Origin: Streptomyces sp. R41
GTDB taxonomy: Bacteria > Actinomycetota > Actinomycetes > Streptomycetales > Streptomycetaceae
DNA: 64,000 bases
Direction of reading: 5' to 3'
Assembly: GCF_041053055.1 (NCBI RefSeq)
Contig: NZ_CP163443.1
Coordinates: forward strand, 6,121,001 to 6,185,000
Part shown: piece by piece, positions 16,746 to 25,311 of the stretch
Position numbering within the stretch: position 1 is the stretch's first letter
Layout of the letters: each line of letters starts with the position of its first letter
The notes under the pieces: model-generated
The model's database searches: none
What the model was told of the DNA's origin: nothing
The model's input: only the letters and a program-made list of their open reading frames with translations
Position numbers and translations under genes: made by a program

Positions 16746-17052
16746 TGCACATGCACCCGCTCTCGTGATTTCTGTCTCAGGACGGAAACAAAATGCGATT
16801 CCGGAGTTCAAAGGTGGCACATCCGGTGGTGATTCATGAATACAGGGAGTGCATAGATGCTGCATAGGAAAGTGGGCTGAAGCAGGGTATATCGGGCGCG
16901 AGAATGGGGCATAAGGCCTATATCTACTGAGCCTGAGCTGCGCAGATGTTCATGGATTCTCTCAGGGAATGGACAGGTTGGGCCAAGTCTCATGGGTGCC
17001 TCACATGAGAACCAGAGAATTGGCCACATAAAGGCGGCCTAATATCCGGGGA
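16746..17052. other. A/T-richer divergent intergenic region
   Basis: 307 bases between the GH18 gene and the exopolysaccharide cluster, visibly poorer in G/C than the surroundings. It holds short repeats (TGCATAGATGCTGCATAGG) and dyads (CATGGGTGCCTCACATG). No gene is seen. It should carry two divergent promoters and likely regulator sites. Confidence 0.5.
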
Positions 17053-17457
17053 ATGCAATCCGAGTCAGCCATCGAAAACCGCGCCCAAGTGCGCGGCCGC
17101 CGCCGCAAACGCGGCAACGGGGCCGTCGACGGTCCCGTGTTCGTTGACAACTCTGGGCGCCGGGCCCGCCTGCTGCGCAGAATCGGCATGCTCGTCGGCG
17201 TCGTCTGCCTCGGCTACGCGGTCGTGCTCGGTATGGCCTTCATGGGCTGGGGCACCTCGCTGACGCCGTCCTCACTCTTCCCCTTCGGCGGCGGCCAGGC
17301 CGGCTCCGCTCCCGGCGGCGGGGGCAACCTGCAGCCGCAGGGCGGCGCCGCAGCCACCGGCACCCCGCCCACGAAGCCCACCGGTACTCCGCCCACGGGC
17401 GTCGCCACGGGCGAGCCCCCGTCCCCCGCCGCGTCCGCCTCCACCGACGCCAACTGA
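17053..17457 (+). CDS. Small membrane protein of the exopolysaccharide cluster (MatA-like position)
   Basis: A 134-residue protein. A basic N-terminus (RGRRRKRG) is followed by one membrane segment at about 46-68 (MLVGVVCLGYAVVLGMAF), then a Gly/Pro/Thr/Ala-rich extracytoplasmic tail. ATG 17053 has CCGGGGA upstream. It is followed after 46 bases by the fused deacetylase-glycosyltransferase gene. In Streptomyces a small partner gene precedes the PNAG-type synthase of the matAB locus, and this layout is the same, but the name is not certain here. It probably acts as an accessory subunit of the synthase. Confidence 0.6.
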   Translation: MQSESAIENRAQVRGRRRKRGNGAVDGPVFVDNSGRRARLLRRIGMLVGVVCLGYAVVLGMAFMGWGTSLTPSSLFPFGGGQAGSAPGGGGNLQPQGGAAATGTPPTKPTGTPPTGVATGEPPSPAASASTDAN

Positions 17458-17503
17458 CGGGGACGCACACACTCATGACACCGACTGGGACGCACCCACA
17501 CCC

Positions 17504-19861
17504 ATGACTTCGACCACGCCCTCGCGCGGCCGTCGGCGCGCCCCCTCCAAGATGGAGCGGGCGGCCGACAAGGCCGCGGCGCTGCAGAAACCGCGCGTGA
17601 TCCTCGCCCTGCTGCTCCTGCTGGCGCTCGTCAGCGTGATGCTGCTCGACGGCTACCTGCGCTCCGAGATCGGCAACGACTCGCGCGTCCGCGACGGCGC
17701 GGCCTACGACAAGGTCCCCCAGAAGATCCTTGACGGCGGCCCCATCCTGACGTTCGACAACGGCACCGCGAAGACCGAGTCCGTGCCGGACAAGACCATC
17801 GTGCTCACCTTCGACGACGGGCCGACGGCGACCTGGACGCCCCAGGTCCTCAAGGTCCTCGAGGACAACGACGTCGAGGGCACGTTCTTCATGGTCGGCT
17901 CGATGGTCTCGCGCTACCCGAGCGTGGTGAAGGACCTGGTGGACCAGGGCAACGAGATCGGCATCCACACCTTCACGCACGTCGACCTCTCCTACCAGAG
18001 CACCGCACGGCTCCAGCGCGAGCTCAAGCAGACGCAGCTGGCGCTCGCGGGCGCCGCCGGGATCCAGACCACGCTGTTCCGCGCCCCGTACTCGTCGGAG
18101 ATCAACGCCGTCGACAACTACAGCTGGCCGGTCTACAAGCAGATCGGCAACCTGGGCTACACCAGCGTCTTCGTCGACACCGACAGCGACGACTGGAAGA
18201 AGCCGGGCGTCTCGAAGATCGTCCAGTGGGCGACGCCGAAGAAGAACAAGGGCGCCATCGTCCTCCTGCACGACGCGGGCGGTGATCGCTCGGAGACGGT
18301 CAAGGCGCTCGGCACGTACATCAAGAAGATGAAGGCGAAGGGCTACACCTTCACCACGGTCAGCGGCGCGATGGCCAAGGCCAACAACCAAAGCCGGCAG
18401 CAGAACGCCCAGCAGGCCGGTGCCACCGGGCAGACCGACGGCGAGACTGCCGGGCAGGCCGCCGGTTCCGGACAGCAGCCCGGCGGTACGCAGCCGACCG
18501 GTCGGCCCCAGCAGGGGCGGGGCGCGGGCGCGGCCGGCACGGTCAGCGTCGAGCAGGCCGCCCACAGCAAGGCCACCGGCGCCACCCTCTACGAGGGCAA
18601 GGCCCTGATCTGGGCGGTCGCGGTCGCCGAGTGGGTCGTACCGGTGCTGTCCTACTTCCTGATCGTCGTCGGCGTCGCCGTGATGGGCCGGTTCGGGATG
18701 ATGCTGATCCTCGCCCGACGCCACTACAGACAGCGCAACAGAAAACGCGGCAGGGGTGGGAAGTTCAGCTGGGGTCCGACGGTCACCCGGCCGGTGACGG
18801 TCATCGTGCCCGCGTACAACGAGAAGGAGTGCATCGCCAACACCCTGAAGTCGCTGGCGAAGAGCACCCATCCGATCGAGATCATCGTTGTCGACGACGG
18901 CTCCGAGGACAACACGTCCGAGATCGCCGAGTCGCTCGGCATGCCGAACGTCCGCGTCATCCGGCAGGAGAACGCGGGCAAGCCCGCTGCCCTCAACAAC
19001 GGTGTGCGCAACGCCAGTCACGACATCGTCGTGATGATGGACGGCGACACCGTCTTCGAGCCCGACGCCGTGCACCAGCTCGTGCAGCCCTTCGCGGACC
19101 CGGAGATCGGCGCGGTCGCCGGCAACGCCAAGGTCGGCAACCGCAACACCATGATCGGCGCCTGGCAGCACATCGAGTATGTGATGGGCTTCAACCTCGA
19201 CCGCCGCATGTACGACCTGCTGCGCTGCATGCCCACCATTCCGGGCGCGATCGGCGCGTTCCGCCGGGACGCGGTGCTTGAGGTCGGCGGCATGAGCGAG
19301 GACACGCTCGCCGAGGACACGGACATCACCATCGCCATGCACCGCGCGGGCTGGCGGGTCGTCTACCAGGAGCACGCCAAGGCCTGGACAGAGGCGCCGG
19401 GCTCCCTGAAGCAGCTGTGGTCGCAGCGCTACCGCTGGTCGTACGGCACCATGCAGGCGCTGTGGAAGCACCGCAAGTCCCTGACGGACAAGGGTCCTTC
19501 GGGCCGCTTCGGCCGCGTGGGCATGCCCCTGGTCGTGCTCTTCCAGATCGTCACGCCGGTCTTCGCGCCGCTCATCGACGTGTTCACCGTCTACTCGATG
19601 ATCTTCGTGGACTTCAAGGCGGCCCTGCTCGCCTGGCTGGCCGTCCTCGCAATCCAACTCGTCTGCGCGGCCTACGCGTTCCGACTCGACCGGGAGAAGT
19701 ACCGATACCTCGCGATGCTGCCGCTGCAGCAACTCGCGTACCGCCAGATGATGTACCTGGTTCTGATCCACTCCTGCGTCACGGCCCTGACCGGCGGCCG
19801 CCTCCGCTGGCAGAAGCTCAAGCGCACGGGTGAGGTCGGAACTCCGGCAGGAGTGAGCTAG
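17504..19861 (+). CDS. Fused polysaccharide deacetylase / family-2 glycosyltransferase
   Basis: A 785-residue bifunctional membrane protein. After a membrane segment (about 32-48) comes an extracytoplasmic NodB deacetylase with TFDDGP (102-107) and the metal-binding H155-x3-H159. A Gln/Gly-rich linker and a double membrane segment (about 365-405) lead to a cytoplasmic GT2 domain: VIVPAYNE, VDDGSED (about 464), MDGDT (about 512), EDTDI and QRYRW (about 643), all processive-synthase motifs. Membrane helices close the protein. It would polymerise and partly deacetylate a beta-linked GlcNAc polymer, as PgaB plus PgaC do in other bacteria and as proposed for Streptomyces MatB. It is in an operon with an acyltransferase. 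Confidence 0.85.
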   Translation: MTSTTPSRGRRRAPSKMERAADKAAALQKPRVILALLLLLALVSVMLLDGYLRSEIGNDSRVRDGAAYDKVPQKILDGGPILTFDNGTAKTESVPDKTIVLTFDDGPTATWTPQVLKVLEDNDVEGTFFMVGSMVSRYPSVVKDLVDQGNEIGIHTFTHVDLSYQSTARLQRELKQTQLALAGAAGIQTTLFRAPYSSEINAVDNYSWPVYKQIGNLGYTSVFVDTDSDDWKKPGVSKIVQWATPKKNKGAIVLLHDAGGDRSETVKALGTYIKKMKAKGYTFTTVSGAMAKANNQSRQQNAQQAGATGQTDGETAGQAAGSGQQPGGTQPTGRPQQGRGAGAAGTVSVEQAAHSKATGATLYEGKALIWAVAVAEWVVPVLSYFLIVVGVAVMGRFGMMLILARRHYRQRNRKRGRGGKFSWGPTVTRPVTVIVPAYNEKECIANTLKSLAKSTHPIEIIVVDDGSEDNTSEIAESLGMPNVRVIRQENAGKPAALNNGVRNASHDIVVMMDGDTVFEPDAVHQLVQPFADPEIGAVAGNAKVGNRNTMIGAWQHIEYVMGFNLDRRMYDLLRCMPTIPGAIGAFRRDAVLEVGGMSEDTLAEDTDITIAMHRAGWRVVYQEHAKAWTEAPGSLKQLWSQRYRWSYGTMQALWKHRKSLTDKGPSGRFGRVGMPLVVLFQIVTPVFAPLIDVFTVYSMIFVDFKAALLAWLAVLAIQLVCAAYAFRLDREKYRYLAMLPLQQLAYRQMMYLVLIHSCVTALTGGRLRWQKLKRTGEVGTPAGVS

Positions 19862-21265
19862 ATGAGCTGGGGCTCGGAACAACCGGGGCAACAGGGGCAG
19901 CAGGGCTACGGCTACGGATACGGGCAACAGCCCGACCCGTACGGCTACGGGCAGCAGCCCCAGCAGTACGCCCAGGGATACCCCCAGTACGAGCAGCAGA
20001 CGTACGCCGACTACGGGCAGGGGTACGCCGGCGAGACCGCGCCCCTGCCGACGGTGGAGCCGGAAGCTGCTACCACTGTGGGCAATCGTCCCGCAGGGCG
20101 ATGGGGGTCCCCCCGCTCGAGCGAAGCCGAGAGTGGGGGAGGGTGGGCACAGCCAGCAGCGCCGGACGCCCTGGAACCCGACCCCGGCACCGACGGCGGT
20201 GAGTCAGTGCCCCCCGCGCCGAAGGCGAAGGGGGGCGGCCGCGACCGCTACTTCGACACGCTGCGCGCCATCGCGCTGATCCGCGTCGTGGCGTACCACA
20301 CCTTCGGCTGGGCCTGGGCCGGCATGGTCTTCCCCTCCATGGGCGTGATGTTCGCGCTCGCCGGCTCGCTGATGGCCAAGTCCCTGGAGCGCCCCGCGTT
20401 CAAGGTGGTCAAGAGCCGGATGCGGCGACTGCTGCCGCCCTTCTGGTTCTGGGGATTCTTCGTCGTGCTGGCGATGCTCGTCCACGACTGGATGCCGGGC
20501 TGGCAGATCGTCTTCTGGATCGTCCCGGTCGGCGACCCGCCGGGCAACCAGTGGGGCATCCAGGCCTGGGAGATCCTCTGGTACCTGCGGACGTACCTCT
20601 GGTTCGTCCTGCTGTCCCCGCTGCTCCTCAAGGTCTTCCGCAAGGCCCCGATTCCGGTCCTGCTCCTCTCCCTCGTCCCGATCGTGGTCTTCCAGTACGG
20701 CTGGCAGCCGCCGTACAACCGCTTCGGCAGCGGCCTCACGGACCTGGCCACCTTCCTGTTCTGCTGGCTGGTCGGCTTCGCGCACCGCGAGGGCGTGCTG
20801 CAGCGGCTGAAGCCGGCCGTGGTGATCCTGGCGTCGGGAGCCCTGCTGGCGTACGGCGGCTGGTACGCCTTCGGGCACCAGGCGGAGTTCGGCACCTACG
20901 ACCTGGACGAGGTGCCGCTCGCCCAGACCTTCTGGTCGGCGGGCTTCGTGACGCTGCTGATGTTCTTCAAGGCGTACTACAACGTCGACGTCGCCTGGCT
21001 CGCCCGCTTCAAGCGGCTCGACCGGATCGTGACGATCTTCAACGGGCGGGCGGTGACGATCTACCTCTGGCACGAGATCGCGCTGGTGCTCGCGGTCCCG
21101 CTGATCGACCAGTTCTGGAAGGTGCCCGCCTTCGAGAAGTGGCTGCCGCTGGAGAGCCAGTGGTTCATGTTCGGCATCGGCTGGGTGCTGATCTGGGTCG
21201 CGATCCCGCTCGTGGGGTGGGTCGAGGACGTGGCCGCGAAGAAGAAGCCGAAGCTACTTCCCTGA
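19862..21265 (+). CDS. Acyltransferase family 3 membrane protein
   Basis: A 467-residue protein directly abutting the synthase stop. The first 65 residues are Gly/Tyr/Gln-rich (YGYGQQPDPYGYGQQ). Residues 71-98 are written by a Streptomyces hairpin repeat. The core (from about 120) is the acyltransferase-3 fold with RYFDTLRAIALIRVVAYHTFGW, carrying the active-site type Arg/His, and about ten membrane segments. It probably O-acylates (for example acetylates or succinylates) the polymer made by the upstream protein. The WHE motif near the end is also usual. Confidence 0.82.
   Translation: MSWGSEQPGQQGQQGYGYGYGQQPDPYGYGQQPQQYAQGYPQYEQQTYADYGQGYAGETAPLPTVEPEAATTVGNRPAGRWGSPRSSEAESGGGWAQPAAPDALEPDPGTDGGESVPPAPKAKGGGRDRYFDTLRAIALIRVVAYHTFGWAWAGMVFPSMGVMFALAGSLMAKSLERPAFKVVKSRMRRLLPPFWFWGFFVVLAMLVHDWMPGWQIVFWIVPVGDPPGNQWGIQAWEILWYLRTYLWFVLLSPLLLKVFRKAPIPVLLLSLVPIVVFQYGWQPPYNRFGSGLTDLATFLFCWLVGFAHREGVLQRLKPAVVILASGALLAYGGWYAFGHQAEFGTYDLDEVPLAQTFWSAGFVTLLMFFKAYYNVDVAWLARFKRLDRIVTIFNGRAVTIYLWHEIALVLAVPLIDQFWKVPAFEKWLPLESQWFMFGIGWVLIWVAIPLVGWVEDVAAKKKPKLLP
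20075..20152 (+). repeat. Streptomyces G/C hairpin repeat inside a coding region
   Basis: The sequence runs CTGTGGGCAATCGT, then ATGGGGGTCCCCCC, GCTCGAGCGAAGCCGAGAG and TGGGGGAGGGTGGGCACAG. It can fold into a strong hairpin. Same family as 15655-15709. It keeps frame in the acyltransferase and encodes about 26 residues of its N-terminal linker. Confidence 0.75.
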
Positions 21266-21716
21266 GGGGGTTCCGAGGGGGCCCGGAGGGGGGTGCGTGA
21301 GACGGGCGTACGGGCCGGGTGCTGGAGAGACGCGGGCGATCACGACGGGTTGGGTATCTGACCTGCAAGTTTCCCGTCTGCGTGTCCCCTTCGGCATCCA
21401 ACATCGCCGCGTATTTGCCGGTAGGGGCCGTTCCGGGCACGTGCAACGCCCTAGGTGTGCTGACCGGAGAGGTTGGTGACGCGGCCGGCTGGGGTGTGGC
21501 ACGCACATCTGCGGCGTTGTCATCGGTTGCCTGCTCCGCGTTGACGCCCCCTCCGCCTTGCGGCTGCACGCACCAGACTCCGCTCGGGTCGGCCAAGAGG
21601 TACCGCACCTCACGGCCGGGCTGATCCAAACGACGGCCCTGGTGCTGCGCCGCGGAAGTTCCGCCGATGAGTTTTCGGCGGTTGTGCGGTCTACCCGTCG
21701 ACGAAGGGAGCGCACC
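21266..21716. other. Intergenic region with possible transposon-derived sequence
   Basis: About 450 bases without a convincing gene. The 12-base TGATCCAAACGA at 21622-21633 recurs inverted at 22328-22339, beside the transposase remnant, so both flank the RibD-like gene. The rest shows no readable protein on either strand. Confidence 0.4.
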
Positions 21717-22322
21717 ATGCGCGAGATCATCGTTTGCACGTTTCTGACGCTGGACGGCGTCATGCAGGCGCCGGGCGGTCCGGACGAGGACGCCGAGAGC
21801 GGCTTCGAGCACGGCGGCTGGCAGAAACCGGTGGCCGACGACGAGGTCGGCGCGGCCATCGCCGGTTGGTACGAGCACTCCGACGCGATGCTGCTCGGCC
21901 GTAAGACGTACGAGATCTTCGCGTCGTACTGGCCGACCGCCGATCCCGACAACCCGTTCACCAATCGGATGAACAGCATGCACAAGTACGTGGCGTCTCG
22001 GACCCTGACGTCCGTCGAGTGGCAGAACTCCACGCTGCTGGAGGGCGACATCGTCGATGCCGTACGCAAGCTGAAGGCGTCCGACGGCGGCAACATCAAC
22101 GTCGTCGGCAGTGGCGACCTCGCCCAGACCCTCATGCGGCACGGCCTCGTCGACGAGTACCGGCTGACCATCCATCCGGTGATCATCGGCACCGGCAAGC
22201 GGCTGTTCGCCGACGGAGCGATCCCCACTGCGCTGGAGCCGGTCAGCGTCTCGACGACGAAGGGCGGCACCATCGTCGGCGTCTACCGGCCGAACGGTAA
22301 GCCCAGCTACGACAGCTACTAG
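21717..22322 (+). CDS. Dihydrofolate reductase-like (RibD C-terminal) protein
   Basis: A 201-residue protein from ATG 21717 with GAAGGGA upstream. The fold markers are the N-terminal strand MREIIVCTFLTLDGVMQ, LLGRKTYEIFASYWP, the VVGSGDLAQTLMRHGLVDEYRLTIHPVIIGTG stretch and KRLF. This is the broad family of NADPH-dependent reductases found as lone genes in many soil actinobacteria, and the substrate is unknown. It is a single gene set between inverted 12-base ends and a transposase tail, so it may have arrived with a mobile element. Confidence 0.85.
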   Translation: MREIIVCTFLTLDGVMQAPGGPDEDAESGFEHGGWQKPVADDEVGAAIAGWYEHSDAMLLGRKTYEIFASYWPTADPDNPFTNRMNSMHKYVASRTLTSVEWQNSTLLEGDIVDAVRKLKASDGGNINVVGSGDLAQTLMRHGLVDEYRLTIHPVIIGTGKRLFADGAIPTALEPVSVSTTKGGTIVGVYRPNGKPSYDSY

Positions 22323-22336
22323 GCGGTTCGTTTGGA

Positions 22337-22500
22337 TCACCGAGCAGGCCAGAGAAAGATGCCCGCGACGTGGAGTCCGGCCAGGTGGACGGTCGCGGTC
22401 TTCTCGTAACGGGGGGCGATGCCGCGCCATCGTTTCAGGCGGTTGATGCACCGCTCGACGGTGTTGCGCTGCTTGTAGGCCGCCCGACCGAACTCCTCAA
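22337..22500 (-). pseudogene. IS5-type transposase C-terminal remnant
   Basis: On the minus strand the frame reads AAYKQRNTVERCINRLKRW, RYEKTATVHLAG and LHVAGIFLWPAR, then a stop (22337-22339). This is the tail of an IS5-family DDE transposase, including the conserved catalytic-Glu YxxRNxVERxxxxLK helix. The rest of the gene is missing upstream, so it is dead. Confidence 0.85.
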
Positions 22501-22516
22501 GCGGGTGTCGCTGGGG

Positions 22517-22882
22517 TCACCGGGGGATCAGCTGCCCTGCTTCGGTGAGGACGAGCGTGAGGCGACCCAGCCACTCGCCGTCGTCTGGGTACTCCCAGTT
22601 GTCAGCATCTGCCAGCAAGGCGGGAAGGTCATGTCGCGGGATGGAAGGACCGGGCTGGAGTCCAGGCTTGTCATCCGGAGCGGTCCAGGGAACGAGCCGG
22701 GAGACTTCAATCCAGCCTCTGTCGATGAGCGGCAGAAGGATTGCGGTCAGCTCGGTGGGCTCGGCGGATGCCAACGCTTCTTCCAGGTCTCCCCGAACAC
22801 CGGGCAGGATGTCGATCTCCGTCGCATTGATCATGAATGCGTGCTCGGCTGACGACAGCTCGTCTGTTGCGGGATAGCTCAC
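22517..22882 (-). CDS. Hypothetical protein
   Basis: A 121-residue acidic protein if GTG 22882 is the start; ATG 22834 and a longer frame to 23041 are alternatives, and none has a clear ribosome binding site. It reads as a globular helical protein (SSAEHAFMINATEIDILPG, LLPLIDRGWIEVSRLVPW, DDGEWLGRLTLVLTEAG). It looks like a small orphan protein of the kind found next to insertion scars. No family recognised. Confidence 0.5.
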   Translation of the reverse strand: MSYPATDELSSAEHAFMINATEIDILPGVRGDLEEALASAEPTELTAILLPLIDRGWIEVSRLVPWTAPDDKPGLQPGPSIPRHDLPALLADADNWEYPDDGEWLGRLTLVLTEAGQLIPR

Positions 22883-23407
22883 CGGGAGATCATCCCAGCT
22901 CCGCCAGGTCGTGGGGCGGCTACAGCGCAGGATCTCGGGCCGTCGCTGGGCTGCCTGAGGGTGGCCGATGGTGACGGGCGACGACAGCGGCCGACCGCTA
23001 ACGCACAGGTCATGCGGTCGGCCGCCGGAGAAGGGGGTCACTGCGAGCCAGGCTCGTCATGTCCTGCGGCAGCTGATGGTCAGCGATGGTCTGCACATCT
23101 GTGCCGCTGCGGCACATCTGTGCCTCTGCGCTATCGATCATCGTCGTCTGGCGGCTCATGCACAGGTTGGAGCGCGCCGCTGCGACAGCGCCCGCTGAGC
23201 CATGCGGCCAGCCCGGCCGCGACAGTCACCAAGAACCGGTCTGGGCTCAGTCGGGCGTGCCTGACTCTCCGACGCCCCGGCTTCTCCAGTGCGCGAGGTT
23301 GTTGCGGGTGGTGAGGGTGTCGAGTGGTCGGGACTCGGCACAGGCCCGGGCCAGATCGGCGAGCGCGGTGGCGGGCCACTTCGAGTCGGCCGGCACAGCC
23401 CGGCCGT
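22883..23407. other. Scarred region with a TPR gene remnant
   Basis: About 525 bases of mostly unreadable DNA. On the minus strand, 23286-23340 reads PLDTLTTRNNLAHW, a signature of the TPR repeats of large Streptomyces signalling proteins. It runs into a stop at 23247 and has no intact gene around it. It appears to be debris from a deleted gene. Confidence 0.5.
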
Positions 23408-24157
23408 TCAGCCGGGACTGCCGGAGGGTGCCTGATCCTGCGGGTCGCCGGGCGGTACGGCGTCGTGCGGCGGGAGCGGGGTTGTCGAATCCGCCTGCGG
23501 GGCCGGGATCCGTGCCCGCGCCCGCAGTCTGCGCCGGTGGCCGGTGCGGTCGGCGCGGCCCTTGTAGCCCTTGGGCTGCCATTTGTTGCCGTGCCAGAGG
23601 TCGGGCGGAACCCAGCGGGAGCAAGCCTGTTCGGCGTCCGTGGTGACGTTGGCCATCCGGGTCAGCTCGACGCGGTAGCGCAGTCTCGGGAGACCGTCGG
23701 CGGGCGGGTCACCGTCCCGTACATATCGCCACAGCAGGGGGTGATCGAGGTCGAAGTCCCCGCGGGGGAAGAGCTCGAGCGTCGCGGTGCCGTAGTCGAC
23801 GGCTGCGTCACCGGTGGAGTAGATGCACACACCGGCCAGCGACTCCCAGGTCAGCAGCGTGTCCCCTTTGGAGCTGAACCACCACCACCCCGTGGCATCG
23901 AAGACGAATCTGTCGTCGCGCTCGGCCACTGTCACTACCGGTAGCACCAGGCCGACAAGCGCATACGGACTGACGACAGCGCCGAGAATCCACGAAGCCA
24001 CGTTGCTGTCCACCAGCGCCGCGCCCGTCAGTCCGGCAGCGGCAACCACGAGAAGGTATGCGGTGGTGATCAGGCCGGGTCGGACGTCCCGCTGCCCGTA
24101 CCGTACGGCGGTCGCATCGTTGGACGGCCGCGCTGGCAAGCTCCCCCCGGCGCTCAT
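23408..24157 (-). CDS. Hypothetical membrane protein
   Basis: A 249-residue protein from ATG 24157. There are two membrane segments (TTAYLLVVAAAGLTGAALV at about 34-52 and WILGAVVSPYALVGLVLPVV at about 60-80), then a cytoplasmic domain with FVFDATGWWWFSSKGDTLLTW that looks like a PH-like/bPH beta domain. A Pro/Gln/Arg-rich tail closes it. It is alone on its strand inside a scarred island. A role cannot be given. Confidence 0.6.
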   Translation of the reverse strand: MSAGGSLPARPSNDATAVRYGQRDVRPGLITTAYLLVVAAAGLTGAALVDSNVASWILGAVVSPYALVGLVLPVVTVAERDDRFVFDATGWWWFSSKGDTLLTWESLAGVCIYSTGDAAVDYGTATLELFPRGDFDLDHPLLWRYVRDGDPPADGLPRLRYRVELTRMANVTTDAEQACSRWVPPDLWHGNKWQPKGYKGRADRTGHRRRLRARARIPAPQADSTTPLPPHDAVPPGDPQDQAPSGSPG

Positions 24158-24339
24158 GGTCACCACTGTACGGAGAGCCGCTGCGGAATGCCCGGAATCC
24201 GCACCCCAGGGGGATGGCAAAACCCGGCCGCATTCCGTCACCGGTCGGCCGCAACACTTGGGTGGCGCCGTCCAGCGCCCTTGGAGCCAGATCAACTCCG
24301 TACCTCGGTGGTACCCGAGCAGCTCCGTGGTGGGGCCCG

Positions 24340-24473
24340 AACAAGTGCTTGTGAACACTGAGCGGTTCCGGAAACTTCGCCACGTATTTGCCGCAGCCAC
24401 TCGCAGAAACCCGGTGACAGCCGGACGGCGCCGGACCCTCCCCACGGTTTACGGGGGAGGGTCCGGCGCTTTT
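24340..24473 (+). ncRNA. Candidate small RNA with intrinsic terminator
   Basis: The plus-strand hairpin at 24427-24473 ends in TTTT, but no plus-strand gene lies upstream within 2 kb. A transcript starting somewhere near 24330-24370 would therefore be a short non-coding RNA of about 100-140 bases. The 5' end is a guess. No known RNA family recognised. Confidence 0.35.
24427..24473 (+). terminator. Strong intrinsic terminator
   Basis: GGCGCCGGACCCTCCCC at 24427 pairs with GGGGAGGGTCCGGCGC at 24454 across a loop of about ten bases, and is followed by TTTT. A stem of 16 G/C-rich pairs with a T-run is rare in this genome type. It points to termination on the plus strand just before menG. Confidence 0.8.
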
Positions 24474-24610
24474 CCAGGTACGCAGAAACAGGCTCCGACC
24501 AGCACATAGGCGTGCCTGAAGGTAGGGCTCCGAATGAGTGCCCTCGGTAGTGCCCGAATCTGCGGCCGGGTGCTGGAGAGTCGCCCGGTCCGTACTGCCA
24601 CAATGGGTTC

Positions 24611-25303
24611 GTGACCCGCGCATCCCTGGACAAGCAGCCGCACGAAGTCGCCTCGATGTTCGACGACGTGGCGGAACGGTACGACCTGACGAACGACGTG
24701 CTGTCGCTGGGCCAGGCCCGGCTGTGGCGCAGGGAGGTCGCGAAGGCGGTCGACGCGCGGCCCGCGCAGAAGATCCTGGACCTGGCGGCCGGTACGGCGA
24801 CCTCGTCCCTCCCCTTCGCCCGCACCGGCGCGTACGTCGTGCCCTGCGACTTCTCCCTCGGCATGCTGCGGGTCGGCAAGAAGAACCACCCCTGGCTGCC
24901 CCTGACCGCGGGCGACGCGACGAAGCTGCCCTTCAAGGACGACACCTTCGACGCGGTCACGATCTCCTTCGGACTGCGCAATGTGCAGGACACCGACGCC
25001 GCGCTGAGCGAGCTGTACCGGGTGACCAAGCCCGGCGGCCGCGTCGTGATCTGCGAGTTCTCGCACCCCACCTGGGCGCCGTTCCGCACGGTGTACACCG
25101 AGTACCTGATGCGCGCGCTGCCGCCGGTCGCCCGCGCGGTCTCCTCCAACCCCGAGGCGTACGTCTATCTCGCCGAGTCCATCCGCGCCTGGCCGAACCA
25201 GCCCGAGCTGGCCGAGCGGCTGCGCAAGGCGGGCTGGTCGAAGGTGGCCTGGCGCAACCTGACGGGCGGGGTCGTCGCCCTGCACCGGGGCTTCAAGGCC
25301 TGA
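24611..25303 (+). CDS. menG: Demethylmenaquinone methyltransferase
   Basis: A 230-residue SAM-dependent enzyme that adds the last ring methyl to make menaquinone. Family marks are the N-terminal [19 protein letters not shown], motif [10 protein letters not shown] (55-63), [24 protein letters not shown] and the [11 protein letters not shown] strand. The start is GTG 24611. The region before it lacks a strong ribosome binding site, so the message may be leaderless. It is followed by a tandem hairpin repeat and lies about 1.2 kb before the menJ-like gene. Confidence 0.93.
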   Translation: MTRASLDKQPHEVASMFDDVAERYDLTNDVLSLGQARLWRREVAKAVDARPAQKILDLAAGTATSSLPFARTGAYVVPCDFSLGMLRVGKKNHPWLPLTAGDATKLPFKDDTFDAVTISFGLRNVQDTDAALSELYRVTKPGGRVVICEFSHPTWAPFRTVYTEYLMRALPPVARAVSSNPEAYVYLAESIRAWPNQPELAERLRKAGWSKVAWRNLTGGVVALHRGFKA

Positions 25304-25311
25304 GGCCTCAA

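Larger units (their letters stand above)
24158..24610. other. Intergenic region upstream of menG
   Basis: About 450 bases with no protein gene. It contains a possible small RNA ending in the strong hairpin plus T-run at 24427-24473, and then the menG promoter region. menG has no clear ribosome binding site. Confidence 0.5.

Noticed and set aside
17240..19927. An 895-codon open frame on the minus strand
   Set aside because: Shadow of the fused deacetylase-glycosyltransferase gene; composition is Arg/Asp/Leu-rich without motifs.
22961..23646. Several overlapping short frames on both strands
   Set aside because: None has a start signal or a family match. The only readable stretch is the TPR remnant on the minus strand.
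24427..24473. tRNA gene
   Set aside because: The stem is a simple hairpin with a T-run; no T-loop or anticodon arm can be drawn.
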